Origin: Pontibacter qinzhouensis
GTDB lineage: Bacteria > Bacteroidota > Bacteroidia > Cytophagales > Hymenobacteraceae
Assembly: GCF_008017455.1 (NCBI RefSeq)
Contig: NZ_VRTY01000012.1
Span: 23,274-87,273 of the forward strand
Direction of reading: 5' to 3'
DNA length: 64,000 nucleotides
Part shown: positions 17,278 to 26,331 of the stretch, piece by piece
Position numbering within the stretch: the stretch's first letter is position 1
How the letters are laid out: the number at the start of each line of letters is the position of its first letter
The notes under the pieces: model-generated
Told to the model about the DNA's origin: nothing
Databases searched by the model: none
Seen by the model: only the letters and a program-made list of their open reading frames with translations
Position numbers and translations under genes: made by a program

Positions 17278-18315
17278 TTGGTAGAGAAAGTTATAACGCT
17301 GGAGAACATCTCCCTTGTAGACTTCCTGGGGACAGGGAATCAGAACATAAAACAGCTTGCCGCTGCCTTTCCAAGCAGCAAGATTATATCGCGAGGAAAC
17401 GAAATCAAGATCCAGGGTCAAACTCCCGAAATCATTAAAATTCACGACATCCTTTCTTCCCTGATCGATCATTACCATAAGTTTGGTAAGCTTACGCAGA
17501 ACAGCGTGAACAGATACCTTTCTTCTGATCCTTTATTAGATGATGAAGAAGTTATTACCGCTCCAGACGTTATTGTGTATGGCGTAAAAGGTGGCATGAT
17601 CAAGGCTAAAACGCCTAACCAGCAGAAGCTGGTAGATGCCGTGGCAAAAAATGACCTGGTGTTCGCTCTAGGTCCTGCCGGTACAGGTAAAACCTATATT
17701 TCGGTGGCCATGGCGGTGCGCGCCCTTAAGAATAAGGAAGTTAAGAAAATTATAATTTCGAGGCCGGTGGTAGAGGCTGGCGAAAGCCTTGGCTTTTTGC
17801 CCGGCGACATGAAGGACAAAGTAGACCCTTACCTGCGCCCGATCTACGATGCCCTCGAAGACATGATTCCGATTGAGAAGCTGAAGTATTACCAGGAAAA
17901 CAAAATTATAGAAATTGCTCCCCTGGCGTATATGCGCGGCCGAACGCTGAATAATGCCTTTGTGCTGCTCGATGAGGCGCAGAACACTACGCCTGCCCAG
18001 ATCAAGATGTTCCTGACACGTATGGGGCCAACTGCGAAAGTGCTGGTAAACGGCGACCGCTCCCAGATCGACTTGCCGCGCAACCAGCGATCCGGTTTAA
18101 TGGAAGCCCTGCATATTCTAAAGGACATTAAGGGTATTGGCTTTGTAGAAATGACCGCAGAAGATGTGGTGCGCCACAGGCTGGTACGGGATATCGTAAA
18201 TGCGTATACCAAACTCGATGAAGAACGCCGTGCCGCCAGAGACGAAAATGAAGCTACCGATGGAGACCGCGGAAACGGGCGCCGAAAAACATTTGAGGTG
18301 GTGTCTAAGAACTAA
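17278..18315 (+). CDS. phoH: PhoH-family ATPase
   Basis: This is a 345-residue cytoplasmic P-loop ATPase of the PhoH/YbeZ type, linked to RNA metabolism and often paired with the RNase YbeY. An N-terminal KH-like region covers about residues 1-95. The ATPase core carries Walker A GPAGTGKT at residues 132-139, and Walker B VLLDEAQNTT; NQRSGLMEAL follows. The start is a TTG at 17278, giving MVEKVITLENISLVDFLG as in relatives, and a purine-rich AAGAGGAAG just before it acts as ribosome binding site. No ybeY gene is adjacent. A hairpin terminator follows 50 bases after the stop. Confidence 0.94.
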   Translation: MVEKVITLENISLVDFLGTGNQNIKQLAAAFPSSKIISRGNEIKIQGQTPEIIKIHDILSSLIDHYHKFGKLTQNSVNRYLSSDPLLDDEEVITAPDVIVYGVKGGMIKAKTPNQQKLVDAVAKNDLVFALGPAGTGKTYISVAMAVRALKNKEVKKIIISRPVVEAGESLGFLPGDMKDKVDPYLRPIYDALEDMIPIEKLKYYQENKIIEIAPLAYMRGRTLNNAFVLLDEAQNTTPAQIKMFLTRMGPTAKVLVNGDRSQIDLPRNQRSGLMEALHILKDIKGIGFVEMTAEDVVRHRLVRDIVNAYTKLDEERRAARDENEATDGDRGNGRRKTFEVVSKN

Positions 18316-18365
18316 CCTTTGTTTAATTTAGGGTTTCCTTGAACAGTGCAAATATAAGTTACAGC

Positions 18366-18393
18366 AAGAGCTCCTTTAATAGGGAGCTTTTTC
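18366..18393 (+). terminator. phoH terminator
   Basis: AAGAGCTCC, TTTAATA, GGGAGCTTTTT: a short GC stem followed by a T-run, placed 50 bases after phoH. Confidence 0.8.
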
Positions 18394-18401
18394 TGTTCAT
18401 G

Positions 18402-18458
18402 ACCCTTGAGACTTAAATTGTACTTTCCCTTTTGGAGGCCCATTTCATGTAAATAATT
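18402..18458 (-). repeat. 57-bp element, copy 9
   Basis: Complete reverse copy: ACCCTTGAGACTTAAAT, core CCCTTTTGGAGGCCCATTT, end CATGTAAATAATT. It sits directly after the phoH terminator. Confidence 0.88.
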
Positions 18459-18509
18459 TGTGAAAGCATAAATTCGTAAAAGCTGTAACTTTGTGTAAAG
18501 TGTAAGATC

Positions 18510-19406
18510 ATGGATAGATTTGAAGAAAAGTACGTCAATCCGTTTACCGACTACGGCTTTAAGCGCATTTTCGGCGAGGAGCCAAACAAAGAACTGCTGC
18601 TCGATTTTCTGAATGTATTGCTGAAAGAAGAACAGGGGGAGATTGTAGAACTGACCTACCTGAAGAACGAAAATTTAGGCACCAGCGAACTGGATAGAAA
18701 AGCCATCTTCGATTTGTATTGCGAAAATGAGCGGGGCGAGAAGTTTATAGTAGAGCTTCAGAAAACAAAGCAAAACTTCTTCAAAGACCGGACGCTGTAC
18801 TACGCCACCTTCGCGATACGCGAGCAGGCAAAGCGAGCAGGGTGGAATTATGAGCTGAAAGCTGTGTACACCATTGCCATACTCGACTTTGTTTTCGAGG
18901 AAGATAAGAACGAACCACATAAATTCCGCTACGACATCAAGCTGTCGGATATAGAAACAAAAAAGGTGTTTTATAATAAACTCACCTTCATTTACCTCGA
19001 AATGCCCAAGTTCAACAAAACCCTGGAAGAGCTTGAAACGCGGTTCGATAAATGGCTTTTTGTTATAAAAAACCTGCACAGGTTAGAGCGTATACCGGAT
19101 AAACTGCGGGAACGGATCTTTGAAAAGCTTTTTGAGTCGGCCGAGATAGCCAAGTTTACGCCTCACCAGGTTCGGTTGTATGAAGACAGTTTAAAATATT
19201 ACCGGGACTTAAAAAATTCCTTAGATACAGCCAAGGAAGAAGGTCGGGAAGAGGGTAGGGAAGAAGGTAGACAGGAAGGTTGGGAGCAAGGTAGAAAACA
19301 GCGGGCTCTGGAGATTGCCAGAAAAGCAATCGCAAAAGGGTTTGCTGTTGAAGATATTATTGACCTAACAGGCTTATCGAAAGATGACATTGAAAAGCTG
19401 ATGTAA
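18510..19406 (+). CDS. Rpn-family PD-(D/E)XK nuclease / putative transposase
   Basis: This 298-residue protein belongs to the Rpn (recombination-promoting nuclease) family, annotated elsewhere as PD-(D/E)XK transposase. The start MDRFEEKYVNPFTDYGFKRI is the family signature. The nuclease site is visible as Asp68 in KAIFDLYCENERG and Glu82-x-Gln84 in FIVELQKTKQN. The C-terminus (about residues 240-262) is an EGREEGREEGRQEGWEQGR run, a spacer of variable length seen in relatives, followed by a short helical tail with IARKAIAKGFAVEDIIDLTG. A TAACTTTG -7-like element lies at 18486. Such genes are often mobile and multicopy, but no terminal repeats frame this one. Confidence 0.88.
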   Translation: MDRFEEKYVNPFTDYGFKRIFGEEPNKELLLDFLNVLLKEEQGEIVELTYLKNENLGTSELDRKAIFDLYCENERGEKFIVELQKTKQNFFKDRTLYYATFAIREQAKRAGWNYELKAVYTIAILDFVFEEDKNEPHKFRYDIKLSDIETKKVFYNKLTFIYLEMPKFNKTLEELETRFDKWLFVIKNLHRLERIPDKLRERIFEKLFESAEIAKFTPHQVRLYEDSLKYYRDLKNSLDTAKEEGREEGREEGRQEGWEQGRKQRALEIARKAIAKGFAVEDIIDLTGLSKDDIEKLM

Positions 19407-19482
19407 GATTGGCAGTAACCTGTTCACTATATAATATCGTAATACTTTAAAATATACAAAATAATAAGTATACAACAATAGC

Positions 19483-19947
19483 ATGCAACAAGAAAGCGCG
19501 GTAGAGGCCACTGATGAGATTACTACCGTCATCAGGATAGGGAATGACACAGACAGGCAACTGGCCATGCAGGTAAGGCGACAGGTGTTTGTGCAGGAGC
19601 AGGGAGTGCCTGCCGACGCGGAGTACGACTCCTATGAAAGTAGCGCTACCCACTACCTGGCCACTTACGCTGGTGCTCCGGTTGGTGCTGCCCGCTGGCG
19701 CGTGACCGAACATGGCGTTAAATTGGAGCGGTTTGCCGTATTGAAAGACTTTCGGAGCCAAGGCGTTGGTGAGAAGCTGCTAAAGGTAATACTGGAGGAT
19801 GTACAGGCCCAACACCCGGAAAAGAAAATCTACCTGCATGCGCAATTACCAGCTTTCCGTTTCTACAGCCGCCATGGCTTTGAGCCGGAAGGCGAGCAAT
19901 TCAGAGAGTGCGACATCGAACACTATAAAATGTATTTTAGAGGCTGA
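19483..19947 (+). CDS. GNAT-family N-acetyltransferase
   Basis: This is a 154-residue acetyl-CoA-dependent acyltransferase. The N-terminal strand pair reads VRRQVFVQEQGVPADAEYDS, which resembles the ElaA-like subgroup. The acetyl-CoA binding motif is FRSQGVGEKLLKVIL at about residues 89-103, and the C-terminal FYSRHGFEPEGEQFRECDIEH is typical. The substrate is unknown. The stop codon overlaps the comEC start as TGATG, so translation of the two is probably coupled even though the functions look unrelated. Confidence 0.88.
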   Translation: MQQESAVEATDEITTVIRIGNDTDRQLAMQVRRQVFVQEQGVPADAEYDSYESSATHYLATYAGAPVGAARWRVTEHGVKLERFAVLKDFRSQGVGEKLLKVILEDVQAQHPEKKIYLHAQLPAFRFYSRHGFEPEGEQFRECDIEHYKMYFRG

Positions 19948-22145
19948 TGCGGCTGCCCTGGGCACCATACCCGTTTTTGCGCATCACGCTATGCTTCATA
20001 GCAGGCATCCTGATTTATATTTTTACAGGCAAGGAGTTCAGGCATAGCCAGGAGATCCTTGCTTTTTTTATTTTAGCCTTTGTGCTAACTTGTCTTGTGA
20101 GCAAACACCTGAAAACAGCACACGCAACGGCTGTAACTGGCACACTAGGGTTGCTCTGCTTTGTAGCAGGTGGTATCTGGCTAACACACTGGCATACAGA
20201 ATCGCACCGGCAGGATCACCTGTTGCAGCTGCCAGGCCAGCCTACGGCTTATGTGGGTGTGGTAGATGATTTTGTAGCGCAGAAAACCGGTTATCAGAGT
20301 ACAGTGCTCAGGCTGGAACAGGTGCAGGCAGATGGCGTTTGGCGGCAGGTGACAGGCAAAGTGCAGCTATCGGTGCCACATGATTCGGAGAAAAAATATG
20401 AGGTGCGTTATGGCGACAGGCTGTTAATACGGGGTGCTCCACAGGCTGTGCCACCGCCCACAAACCCCAACCAGTTCGATTACAAACAATACCTCGCCAA
20501 CAAAAACATTTACCACCGGCACTCTCTACGGCCACAGCAGTACCAGTTACTTGGCACCGATCCACCCAACCCGATTAAATATTACAGCATTATACTGCGC
20601 CGGAAACTGGATGCGATTCTGCAGGAGTCAATAGAGGAGCGGCGGGAATATGGCATCTCAACGGCACTTGTGCTGGGTGTGAAAGATGATATGGATAACG
20701 CCATCCGCTCTGCTTATTCCAGCACCGGTACTATGCATGTGCTGGCGGTTTCGGGGTTGCATGTAGGTATGATTTACCTGCCATTGTCGTTACTGTTCAA
20801 AAAGTTTCGTCGGAATAAAAGTCAGCGCGTTTTTGGGGCTGTAGTTATAATTGGCTTCTTAATGCTGTATGCCTTTCTTACAGGCCTTTCGCCATCGGTG
20901 CAGCGAGCGGTGCTTATGTTCTCGCTCGTGACGGTAGCACAGGCTATACGGCGTAAAACGAACAGTTATAACACGCTGGCTATCGCTGCTTTTATACTTC
21001 TGTTTCTCGATCCATATTACCTGTTTGATGTAGGTTTTCAGCTATCGTTTCTGGCGGTGCTGGGTATTGTGTACTTGCAGCCCAAGCTAAACAGAGTACT
21101 TGATTTTTCTTGCTTTGAAGCACATCACCGGCCATTTAACTTCAAAGAAATAAAAAAGGCACCCTTGTTGGTAGCGAAAAGTATGGTCTTGAGCTTGCCA
21201 GAAACCATATGGGTTTCATTTACCTTGTCGGTGGCGGCACAACTGGCTACTTCTCCGCTAGGTATATTTTATTTCTACCAGTTTCCGGTTTATTTCTGGT
21301 TTGCAAACCTGCTTGTTGTGCCGCTGGCTATGCTGGTGCTATATATGGGAGTGGGAGCTTTGTTTTTTTCGTGTGTGCCGCTACTGGGCTGGGCTTTGTT
21401 CCGGCTGCATTTCGGGCTGATCTGGTGCATGAATGAGTTTAACCTATGGGTAGAGCAACTGCCGCATGCCGTTGTTCAGGGCATCGACATAAATGCGCTG
21501 CAAACCTGGCTGCTCTATGGCATTATGTTGCTTTTGTTGCTTTTCATGGCCTACAGGCGGCTTAGTTACCTTGCTGTAGCTGTTTTGGTTACGGCTATGC
21601 TGGCATTTCAGCAGATACAGAAAAGCGGGCAACAATTTCGGCAACAGCGGTTTGCTGTATACAACCTGCGTGGCAACACGGCCTTTGCGCTTGTAAATGG
21701 CAAGAAGGCGGCAGTCGTGAGCAATGCTGCGCTACATCCTGCTGCACCAGACTATACTTTTAATGTGCAGCCGCACCTGTGGCAACAAGGGGTAATGAAG
21801 CCCGATTTCACTCAAATAAATTCTTCAGTTCCTCCGGCAGGAGCAGCCTACGCTATGCTACCCGACAGTAACATCGTTTACCAGTGGCAGGATTTGCGCC
21901 TGCTTGTGCTTACAAAGCCGCTGAAGGTGCAGCCGCCGGAACTGCTGAACCCCGATTTTGTGCTTATCACTAAAAATGCCCGCCTCGTGCCGGAGGACCT
22001 GCAGCCACTTCAGTTCCGGAAACTTATTCTCGACGCTTCGAACAGCCCCTGGTACCTGGAGCGACTGAAACCTCAGCTGCTTGCCCTCCATATTCCTTTT
22101 CATGATGTAAGTGTGGATGGGGCTTTTGTGGCGGAGCTGGAGTAG
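19947..22145 (+). CDS. comEC: ComEC/Rec2-type DNA uptake channel protein
   Basis: This 732-residue inner-membrane protein is of the ComEC/Rec2 family, which forms the channel for single-stranded DNA in natural transformation. The N-terminal soluble domain (DUF4131-like, about residues 25-200) precedes the multi-span competence domain (about 225-540) with YSSTGTMHVLAVSGLHVGMI, FLTGLSPSVQRAVLMFSLVT and DPYYLFDVGFQLSFLAVLGI. The C-terminal part (about 560-732) occupies the place of the metallo-beta-lactamase domain but lacks an HxHxDH motif, so it is probably not a nuclease; reduced versions occur in other Bacteroidota. It starts inside the stop of the GNAT gene. Confidence 0.92.
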   Translation: MRLPWAPYPFLRITLCFIAGILIYIFTGKEFRHSQEILAFFILAFVLTCLVSKHLKTAHATAVTGTLGLLCFVAGGIWLTHWHTESHRQDHLLQLPGQPTAYVGVVDDFVAQKTGYQSTVLRLEQVQADGVWRQVTGKVQLSVPHDSEKKYEVRYGDRLLIRGAPQAVPPPTNPNQFDYKQYLANKNIYHRHSLRPQQYQLLGTDPPNPIKYYSIILRRKLDAILQESIEERREYGISTALVLGVKDDMDNAIRSAYSSTGTMHVLAVSGLHVGMIYLPLSLLFKKFRRNKSQRVFGAVVIIGFLMLYAFLTGLSPSVQRAVLMFSLVTVAQAIRRKTNSYNTLAIAAFILLFLDPYYLFDVGFQLSFLAVLGIVYLQPKLNRVLDFSCFEAHHRPFNFKEIKKAPLLVAKSMVLSLPETIWVSFTLSVAAQLATSPLGIFYFYQFPVYFWFANLLVVPLAMLVLYMGVGALFFSCVPLLGWALFRLHFGLIWCMNEFNLWVEQLPHAVVQGIDINALQTWLLYGIMLLLLLFMAYRRLSYLAVAVLVTAMLAFQQIQKSGQQFRQQRFAVYNLRGNTAFALVNGKKAAVVSNAALHPAAPDYTFNVQPHLWQQGVMKPDFTQINSSVPPAGAAYAMLPDSNIVYQWQDLRLLVLTKPLKVQPPELLNPDFVLITKNARLVPEDLQPLQFRKLILDASNSPWYLERLKPQLLALHIPFHDVSVDGAFVAELE

Positions 22146-22162
22146 CCTTGCCATTAAGTTTG

Positions 22163-22220
22163 ACCCTAAGGCCTGAAGAACAATAAATGCCTCCGGAAGG
22201 CTCTTTTCATTAGAATAATT
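22163..22220 (-). repeat. 57-bp element, copy 10
   Basis: Complete reverse copy after comEC: ACCCTAAGGCCTGAAG, core GCCTCCGGAAGGCTCTTTTC, end TTAGAATAATT. The next bases (GGTTGCTGGTTACTGATTG) match, in reverse, the flank of copy 16 at 37424. Confidence 0.88.
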
Positions 22221-22367
22221 TGGTTGCTGGTTACTGATTGTTAAATGGTTGATTTGTTGATGTGAAGATTTGGAAATTTGAAGATGGAGAAGGCGAAATT
22301 TTGTTTGAATGAATAAAAAATCCTTAACTCTTCACTTGTAACTCATAAAAGTCCTGCGTCCTGATAC

Positions 22368-22399
22368 TTGTGTCCGTTTACTTAAATGCCTTACCTTTG
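22368..22399 (+). promoter_or_regulatory. probable thiL promoter
   Basis: TTG (22368-22370), 21 bases, TACCTTTG (22392-22399), the same spacing and -7 element as the hmuT promoter. It starts transcription about 17 bases before the thiL ATG. Confidence 0.6.
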
Positions 22400-22422
22400 C
22401 ACCTGTACAAGCAGCATATACC

Positions 22423-23448
22423 ATGAGCAACATGACTCCCTTAAGTGAACTCGGCGAATTTGGTTTAATTAAACTGATAAAAGATAAGATAACGCTCCAG
22501 CAGAATTCCACCATAAAAGGCATCGGAGACGATGCTGCTGTGCTGGAGCCAACCGAAAAGCAGCTGGTCGTGTCGAGCGATATGCTGTTAGAAGGAGTGC
22601 ACTTCGACCTGACGTTTTGCCCGCTCAAGCACCTGGGCTATAAAGCTGTGGCCGTTAACGTATCGGATATTGCAGCTATGAACGCCAAACCTACCCAGAT
22701 TACAGTGAACATTGCACTGGGTGCCAAGTTTACGGTCGAGGCAGTGGAGGAACTATATGAAGGCATCAGGCTGGCATGCGAGAATTACAAAGTTGATCTG
22801 GTGGGTGGCGATACGACCTCCTCGAGAACCGGCCTGGTTATCAGCGTAACGGCTATTGGCGAAGTAGCGAAGGGTGAGGCAGTTCTGCGGAGCGGTGCCA
22901 AAGAAAACGACCTGATTTGCGTAACCGGCGATTTGGGAGCCGCTTATCTTGGTCTTCAGATTCTGGAACGTGAAAAGCAGGCGTTTCTGGCAGACCCGGA
23001 CATGCAGCCGGAGCTGGAGGATAAGCAGTACATTGTTGGTCGGCAGTTGAGGCCCGAAGCGCGTATGGATGTGGTTTATGACCTGAAAGAGCGCGGCATC
23101 AAACCTACTGCTATGATCGATGTGTCGGATGGACTGGCTTCAGAGCTTTTTCATATTTGTGCACAATCGGGTGTGGGTGCCACTATTTATAAAGATAACC
23201 TGCCTATTGATGAGCAGGCGCTCGAAGCGGCTATGGAGTTTAACCTCGACCCGATTACCTGCATCTTAAACGGTGGCGAAGATTACGAGCTCCTTTTTAC
23301 AGTGCCGCTTGCTGATTACGACAAAGTGAAAAACCACCCGGACATCACCATCATAGGGAAAATAACGAACAAAAGCGAAGGCATAAACCTGGCCAATAAG
23401 CACGGGCAGTCGTTCCCGCTACAGGCGCAGGGCTGGAAACACTTTTAA
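22423..23448 (+). CDS. thiL: thiamine-monophosphate kinase ThiL
   Basis: ThiL phosphorylates thiamine monophosphate to thiamine pyrophosphate with ATP, the last step of cofactor synthesis in the cytoplasm. The 341-residue protein has the family blocks in order: LGEFGLIKLI, GIGDDAAVL (residues 33-41), SSDMLLEGVHFDL, GYKAVAVNVSDIAAMNAKP, VGGDTTSS, GDLGAAYLGL, AMIDVSDGLASEL and LNGGEDYELLFTVP. The last three supply Mg and substrate contacts. It stands alone; no other thi gene is in the window. Length and motifs are normal. Confidence 0.96.
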   Translation: MSNMTPLSELGEFGLIKLIKDKITLQQNSTIKGIGDDAAVLEPTEKQLVVSSDMLLEGVHFDLTFCPLKHLGYKAVAVNVSDIAAMNAKPTQITVNIALGAKFTVEAVEELYEGIRLACENYKVDLVGGDTTSSRTGLVISVTAIGEVAKGEAVLRSGAKENDLICVTGDLGAAYLGLQILEREKQAFLADPDMQPELEDKQYIVGRQLRPEARMDVVYDLKERGIKPTAMIDVSDGLASELFHICAQSGVGATIYKDNLPIDEQALEAAMEFNLDPITCILNGGEDYELLFTVPLADYDKVKNHPDITIIGKITNKSEGINLANKHGQSFPLQAQGWKHF

Positions 23449-23461
23449 GGCCGTACGGCCA

Positions 23462-23647
23462 AATTCAAAATTAGAAATTCAAAATTAGAAATTTAACTTA
23501 AAGGATCTAACAGCCCTCTTAGGAGCCTCTCTTCCTTTGAGCGATTCTTCAGGATGTTATAAAAGCGCTGCCAAGCATCCTGCTTTTGAGAATAGCAGGA
23601 AATAAACAATACTATAATTTCTAATTTTGAATTTCTAATTTTGAATT
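23462..23647. repeat. inverted pair of AT-rich repeats, 32-bp perfect arms
   Basis: The left arm 23462-23493 consists of units AATTCAAAATTAGA in tandem; the right arm 23616-23647 is its exact reverse complement. The 122-base spacer has no gene. It lies between the convergent thiL and ppnP genes. It could form a large RNA hairpin or be a MITE-like insertion. Confidence 0.85.
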
Positions 23648-23658
23648 AAATTAAAGCC

Positions 23659-23940
23659 TTACCGGTACTGGCAAAGGTAGGCGGTTGGTGCTGTTGCCAC
23701 TACTTTAAAAGAAGCGTTGGCTGCTACTTCAAATTTCTGGCCTGCGCCGAACACCTGCCACTCCTGCTCACCAGGCAGCAAGGCTTTTAATTCGCCTTCA
23801 AGAACGTGCATAATTTCGTGCTCTGATGTGCCGAACTCGTATTCGCCTTCGTTTATAACACCTACTGTAGATCTTCCGGCAGCTGTCTGGTAACCAAGCG
23901 ATTTTACAGCACCATCGAAATACTCATTTACATTGATCAT
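23659..23940 (-). CDS. ppnP: pyrimidine/purine nucleoside phosphorylase PpnP
   Basis: This 93-residue single-cupin protein belongs to the PpnP (formerly DUF1255/YaiE) family, which cleaves nucleosides with phosphate to bases and ribose 1-phosphate. The start MINVNEYFDGAVKSLGYQ and the stretch STVGVINEGEYEFGTSEHE, then MHVLEGELKALLPGE and FEVAANASFKV, follow the family pattern throughout. It is convergent with thiL and 70 bases downstream of the oxidoreductase gene start side, on the same strand as that gene. Confidence 0.93.
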   Translation of the reverse strand: MINVNEYFDGAVKSLGYQTAAGRSTVGVINEGEYEFGTSEHEIMHVLEGELKALLPGEQEWQVFGAGQKFEVAANASFKVVATAPTAYLCQYR

Positions 23941-24014
23941 AAAAGTCTGTGGGTTAGTTTGCAGCGCGAAGTAAACTGTTTTTGGCTATAAATTCTAAAC
24001 AACTTTTAGAGCCT

Positions 24015-25115
24015 CTATAATTTAACCCGTTGCCTGGTGCGGGCCGATTGGTAAATAGCTTCCACAATACGAATGTCGCGCATGCCCTCCTCGCCTGGAA
24101 CCAGCATGGGTTTGTTTTGCATAATCGAGAGGGCATCGTTGTCCATCTGGTTTGCCTGCTGCCACGGCACTTGGTACGAGTGGTTCAGCTCGCCAAGGGG
24201 GCTGCTGCCCCGTATGCCGGCGTAGCTCTGGAAAGGATCCAGCTTTATATCGCCTTTCTGGCAGGTAATGTTCAGATAATTTATGCTTTCGCCAAAGCTG
24301 GTTTTAATGTTGGCCATTACGCCACCCGGAAACTCCAGTACGGCAGAAGTGGTTTCATCTAAGCCATCTTTATAAATATGGGGCCGGGTAGTAGAGGTTT
24401 CGGCCGAAACTACGGCAAGCGGTTCCATGTTGGTTCCGAGCCGGGCTCCCTGAATAGAGTATACACCCATGTCGTAAAGTGCGCCTCCGCCCATTTCCTT
24501 TTTCTGTTTCCAGTGGTCGGAGCGGCTGTCGCGGTAACCGGCACCACAAATAACCTGCTTCACGTTGCCCAGCAGCTTTTGTTTTACAATGCGCTGAAAC
24601 TCCTGCGTGTTTGGTTCGTGTTGCATACGGTAGCCAATGGCCAGTGATCGTTTGTTCTGGCTGCAGGCATCGATCATGGCTTTGCATTCCTGGGCCGTCA
24701 TAGCCATTGGTTTTTCGCACCAGGCATGTTTGCCGGCGTTGGCTGCACGCACTACAAATTCTTTGTGCATAGATGGCGGCAACACTACATACACGACATC
24801 AATGTCGGGGTTGTTGGCAATCTGATCGAAGTTGTCGTAGTTGTAGATATTCTTGTCGGGGATCTTGTATTTCTGTTTCCAGGTTTCTGCTTTGGCAGGA
24901 GTGCCCGTTACAATGCCTGCCAGGTAACAATGTTTGGTCTGCTGCAGGGCAGGCGCCAGCAAATCGGTGCTGTAATGGCCCAGGCCTACCAGTGCCACCC
25001 CCAGCCGGTTTTTTTGCTGGCGTGTGGCAGCCAGTAGCGTATGGGGCGAAAAAAGGACGGCGGCACTTCCCAGTGCCAGGCTTTTTAAGATTGTTCTGCG
25101 CGAAAAATGGTTCAT
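24015..25115 (-). CDS. Tat-exported Gfo/Idh/MocA-family oxidoreductase
   Basis: This NAD(P)-dependent sugar oxidoreductase is about 366 residues long. The N-terminus MNHFSRRTILKSLALGSAAV carries a twin-arginine (SRRTILK) signal, so the protein is probably folded with its cofactor and exported, as for glucose-fructose oxidoreductase. The Rossmann segment is GVALVGLGHYSTDLLAPAL, and the EKPMAMTAQECKAM motif holds the conserved EKP lysine. I start at 25115 because this begins the Tat signal; a start at 25133 adds six residues. The sugar substrate is unknown. It is divergent from a small unknown gene. Confidence 0.88.
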   Translation of the reverse strand: MNHFSRRTILKSLALGSAAVLFSPHTLLAATRQQKNRLGVALVGLGHYSTDLLAPALQQTKHCYLAGIVTGTPAKAETWKQKYKIPDKNIYNYDNFDQIANNPDIDVVYVVLPPSMHKEFVVRAANAGKHAWCEKPMAMTAQECKAMIDACSQNKRSLAIGYRMQHEPNTQEFQRIVKQKLLGNVKQVICGAGYRDSRSDHWKQKKEMGGGALYDMGVYSIQGARLGTNMEPLAVVSAETSTTRPHIYKDGLDETTSAVLEFPGGVMANIKTSFGESINYLNITCQKGDIKLDPFQSYAGIRGSSPLGELNHSYQVPWQQANQMDNDALSIMQNKPMLVPGEEGMRDIRIVEAIYQSARTRQRVKL

Positions 25116-25284
25116 GAAATTTAACTTTATCAAACGTGTGACAGATGACCTGCTCGTTATACTCCTGTTTGTCTTTTACTGTTTTATAACACCACCCACT
25201 ATTGTTGTCGGAATCTTTTTAAATATTATGCTTATATTGAAATTAATGGCGTACCTTCACAGCACCTTAACCCGCCCCGCCAAC

Positions 25285-25695
25285 ATGCTACTCCATATAA
25301 ATAATGTTATCCAGATGCGCTACAGCGCGTCTGCCGATGTGCTGACCGTGAAGTGGCCGGATGTAAGAGGTGTTGCTGTACCTGAACTAAGGTATGCTTT
25401 CGAAATGATGGGAGATGTGCTGCGCCATTACGACATCAAAAAACTACTGATCGACTCCAGCTCTAATGCAACAGAAATTGTTCCGACAGCTTACCTGCAG
25501 CTCATGGAAGAATTGCTTGGCACTTTTACTGCCACACGCCTGCAAAAAGTGGCAAGGTTGAGTGCAAGCAACTCAGCCAAAGAAGCGATACTTACTTTCT
25601 ACACCAGCCTGGTAGCCGGTAAAAAGCTGAAGGGTATTTTGTTCTCCAATTTTTACGTAAAAAAGGAAGCGATAACCTGGCTTACCAATAACTAA
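25285..25695 (+). CDS. small protein of unknown function, STAS-like fold possible
   Basis: I do not recognise a named family with certainty. From the ATG at 25285 the protein has about 136 residues: a strand-rich start (VIQMRYSASADVLTVKWPDV), a central helix and strand with IKKLLIDSSSNATEI, and a helical C-terminal half. The order of an alternating sheet and a central LLIDSS strand resembles STAS/SpoIIAA-like folds; this is inference. Longer frames upstream (from 25024 or 25114) would include a hydrophobic stretch that overlaps the 5' end of the divergent oxidoreductase gene, so the shorter start is preferred. Confidence 0.55.
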   Translation: MLLHINNVIQMRYSASADVLTVKWPDVRGVAVPELRYAFEMMGDVLRHYDIKKLLIDSSSNATEIVPTAYLQLMEELLGTFTATRLQKVARLSASNSAKEAILTFYTSLVAGKKLKGILFSNFYVKKEAITWLTNN

Positions 25696-25857
25696 CAGAA
25701 TTGGTTTTTTAGCAGCTTCAAATTTAAAAATCGGGTTTAAAAGTTTCGACCAGGCAATGCTACAGATCATACTTATGCTGAAGTTGACCTTGATTGTGGT
25801 AGTGCTCAGGTAGAAAAAAAGACTGGGCTAAGAAGATTCTTATGGCTACCAAATCTG

Positions 25858-25915
25858 AATTATTCTAATAAAAAGTGCCTTCCGAAGATTTCTTGGCTAT
25901 ATGATGCCAAGGGTC
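25858..25915 (+). repeat. 57-bp element, copy 11
   Basis: Complete copy between convergent genes: AATTATTCTAATAAAAAG, core TGCCTTCCGAAGATTTCTTG, end TGCCAAGGGTC. Confidence 0.9.
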
Positions 25916-25959
25916 TACATACACCTTTACCTTTTTTAAGCACTTTTAAACCTACAGCA

Positions 25960-26331
25960 TTAGCCCTGCACCGGCAATTTTACCTGGCCAAGCGCCTCAA
26001 TCAGTTTTTCGGCAAGCGCTTGCCCGTGTTTACTTCTTATAGTGTCTTCCTGAATAACAAAAGCAGGGGCAGCGGGGTCTGGATCTATCGCATATTCTCC
26101 GCCATCACCTTTTATTGCTGCAGTTAAATCGAGGCCCGGTTGCTGGAGCAGTACCCGTGCCCGCTGGTCCAGAGCTGTCCAGATAAGTTTTTCTGCCTCG
26201 GTTTTTCCAGCAAGTTTTCCTGCGCCTGCTGTTGATTCTTCCATTGCTGCAGCAATTGCTGTAGGGTTTAGGTCGTTTACCTCACAAATTTGCTGAAACA
26301 CTGCCGAAGCCATTTTTTCCTGATCCATCAT
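25960..26331 (-). CDS. hypothetical cytoplasmic protein
   Basis: This is a 123-residue acidic, alanine-rich protein without signal peptide or membrane segment. The N-terminal 60 residues are helical (QQICEVNDLNPTAIAAAMEE), followed by a conserved-looking YAIDPDPAAPAFVIQEDTIR segment and a helical tail. I do not recognise the family. Codon use and length fit a real gene, and it ends neatly after copy 11 of the dispersed repeat. Confidence 0.55.
   Translation of the reverse strand: MMDQEKMASAVFQQICEVNDLNPTAIAAAMEESTAGAGKLAGKTEAEKLIWTALDQRARVLLQQPGLDLTAAIKGDGGEYAIDPDPAAPAFVIQEDTIRSKHGQALAEKLIEALGQVKLPVQG

Noticed and set aside
18510..19406. Rpn-type gene as an intact transposon
   Set aside because: No terminal inverted repeats or target duplications frame it.
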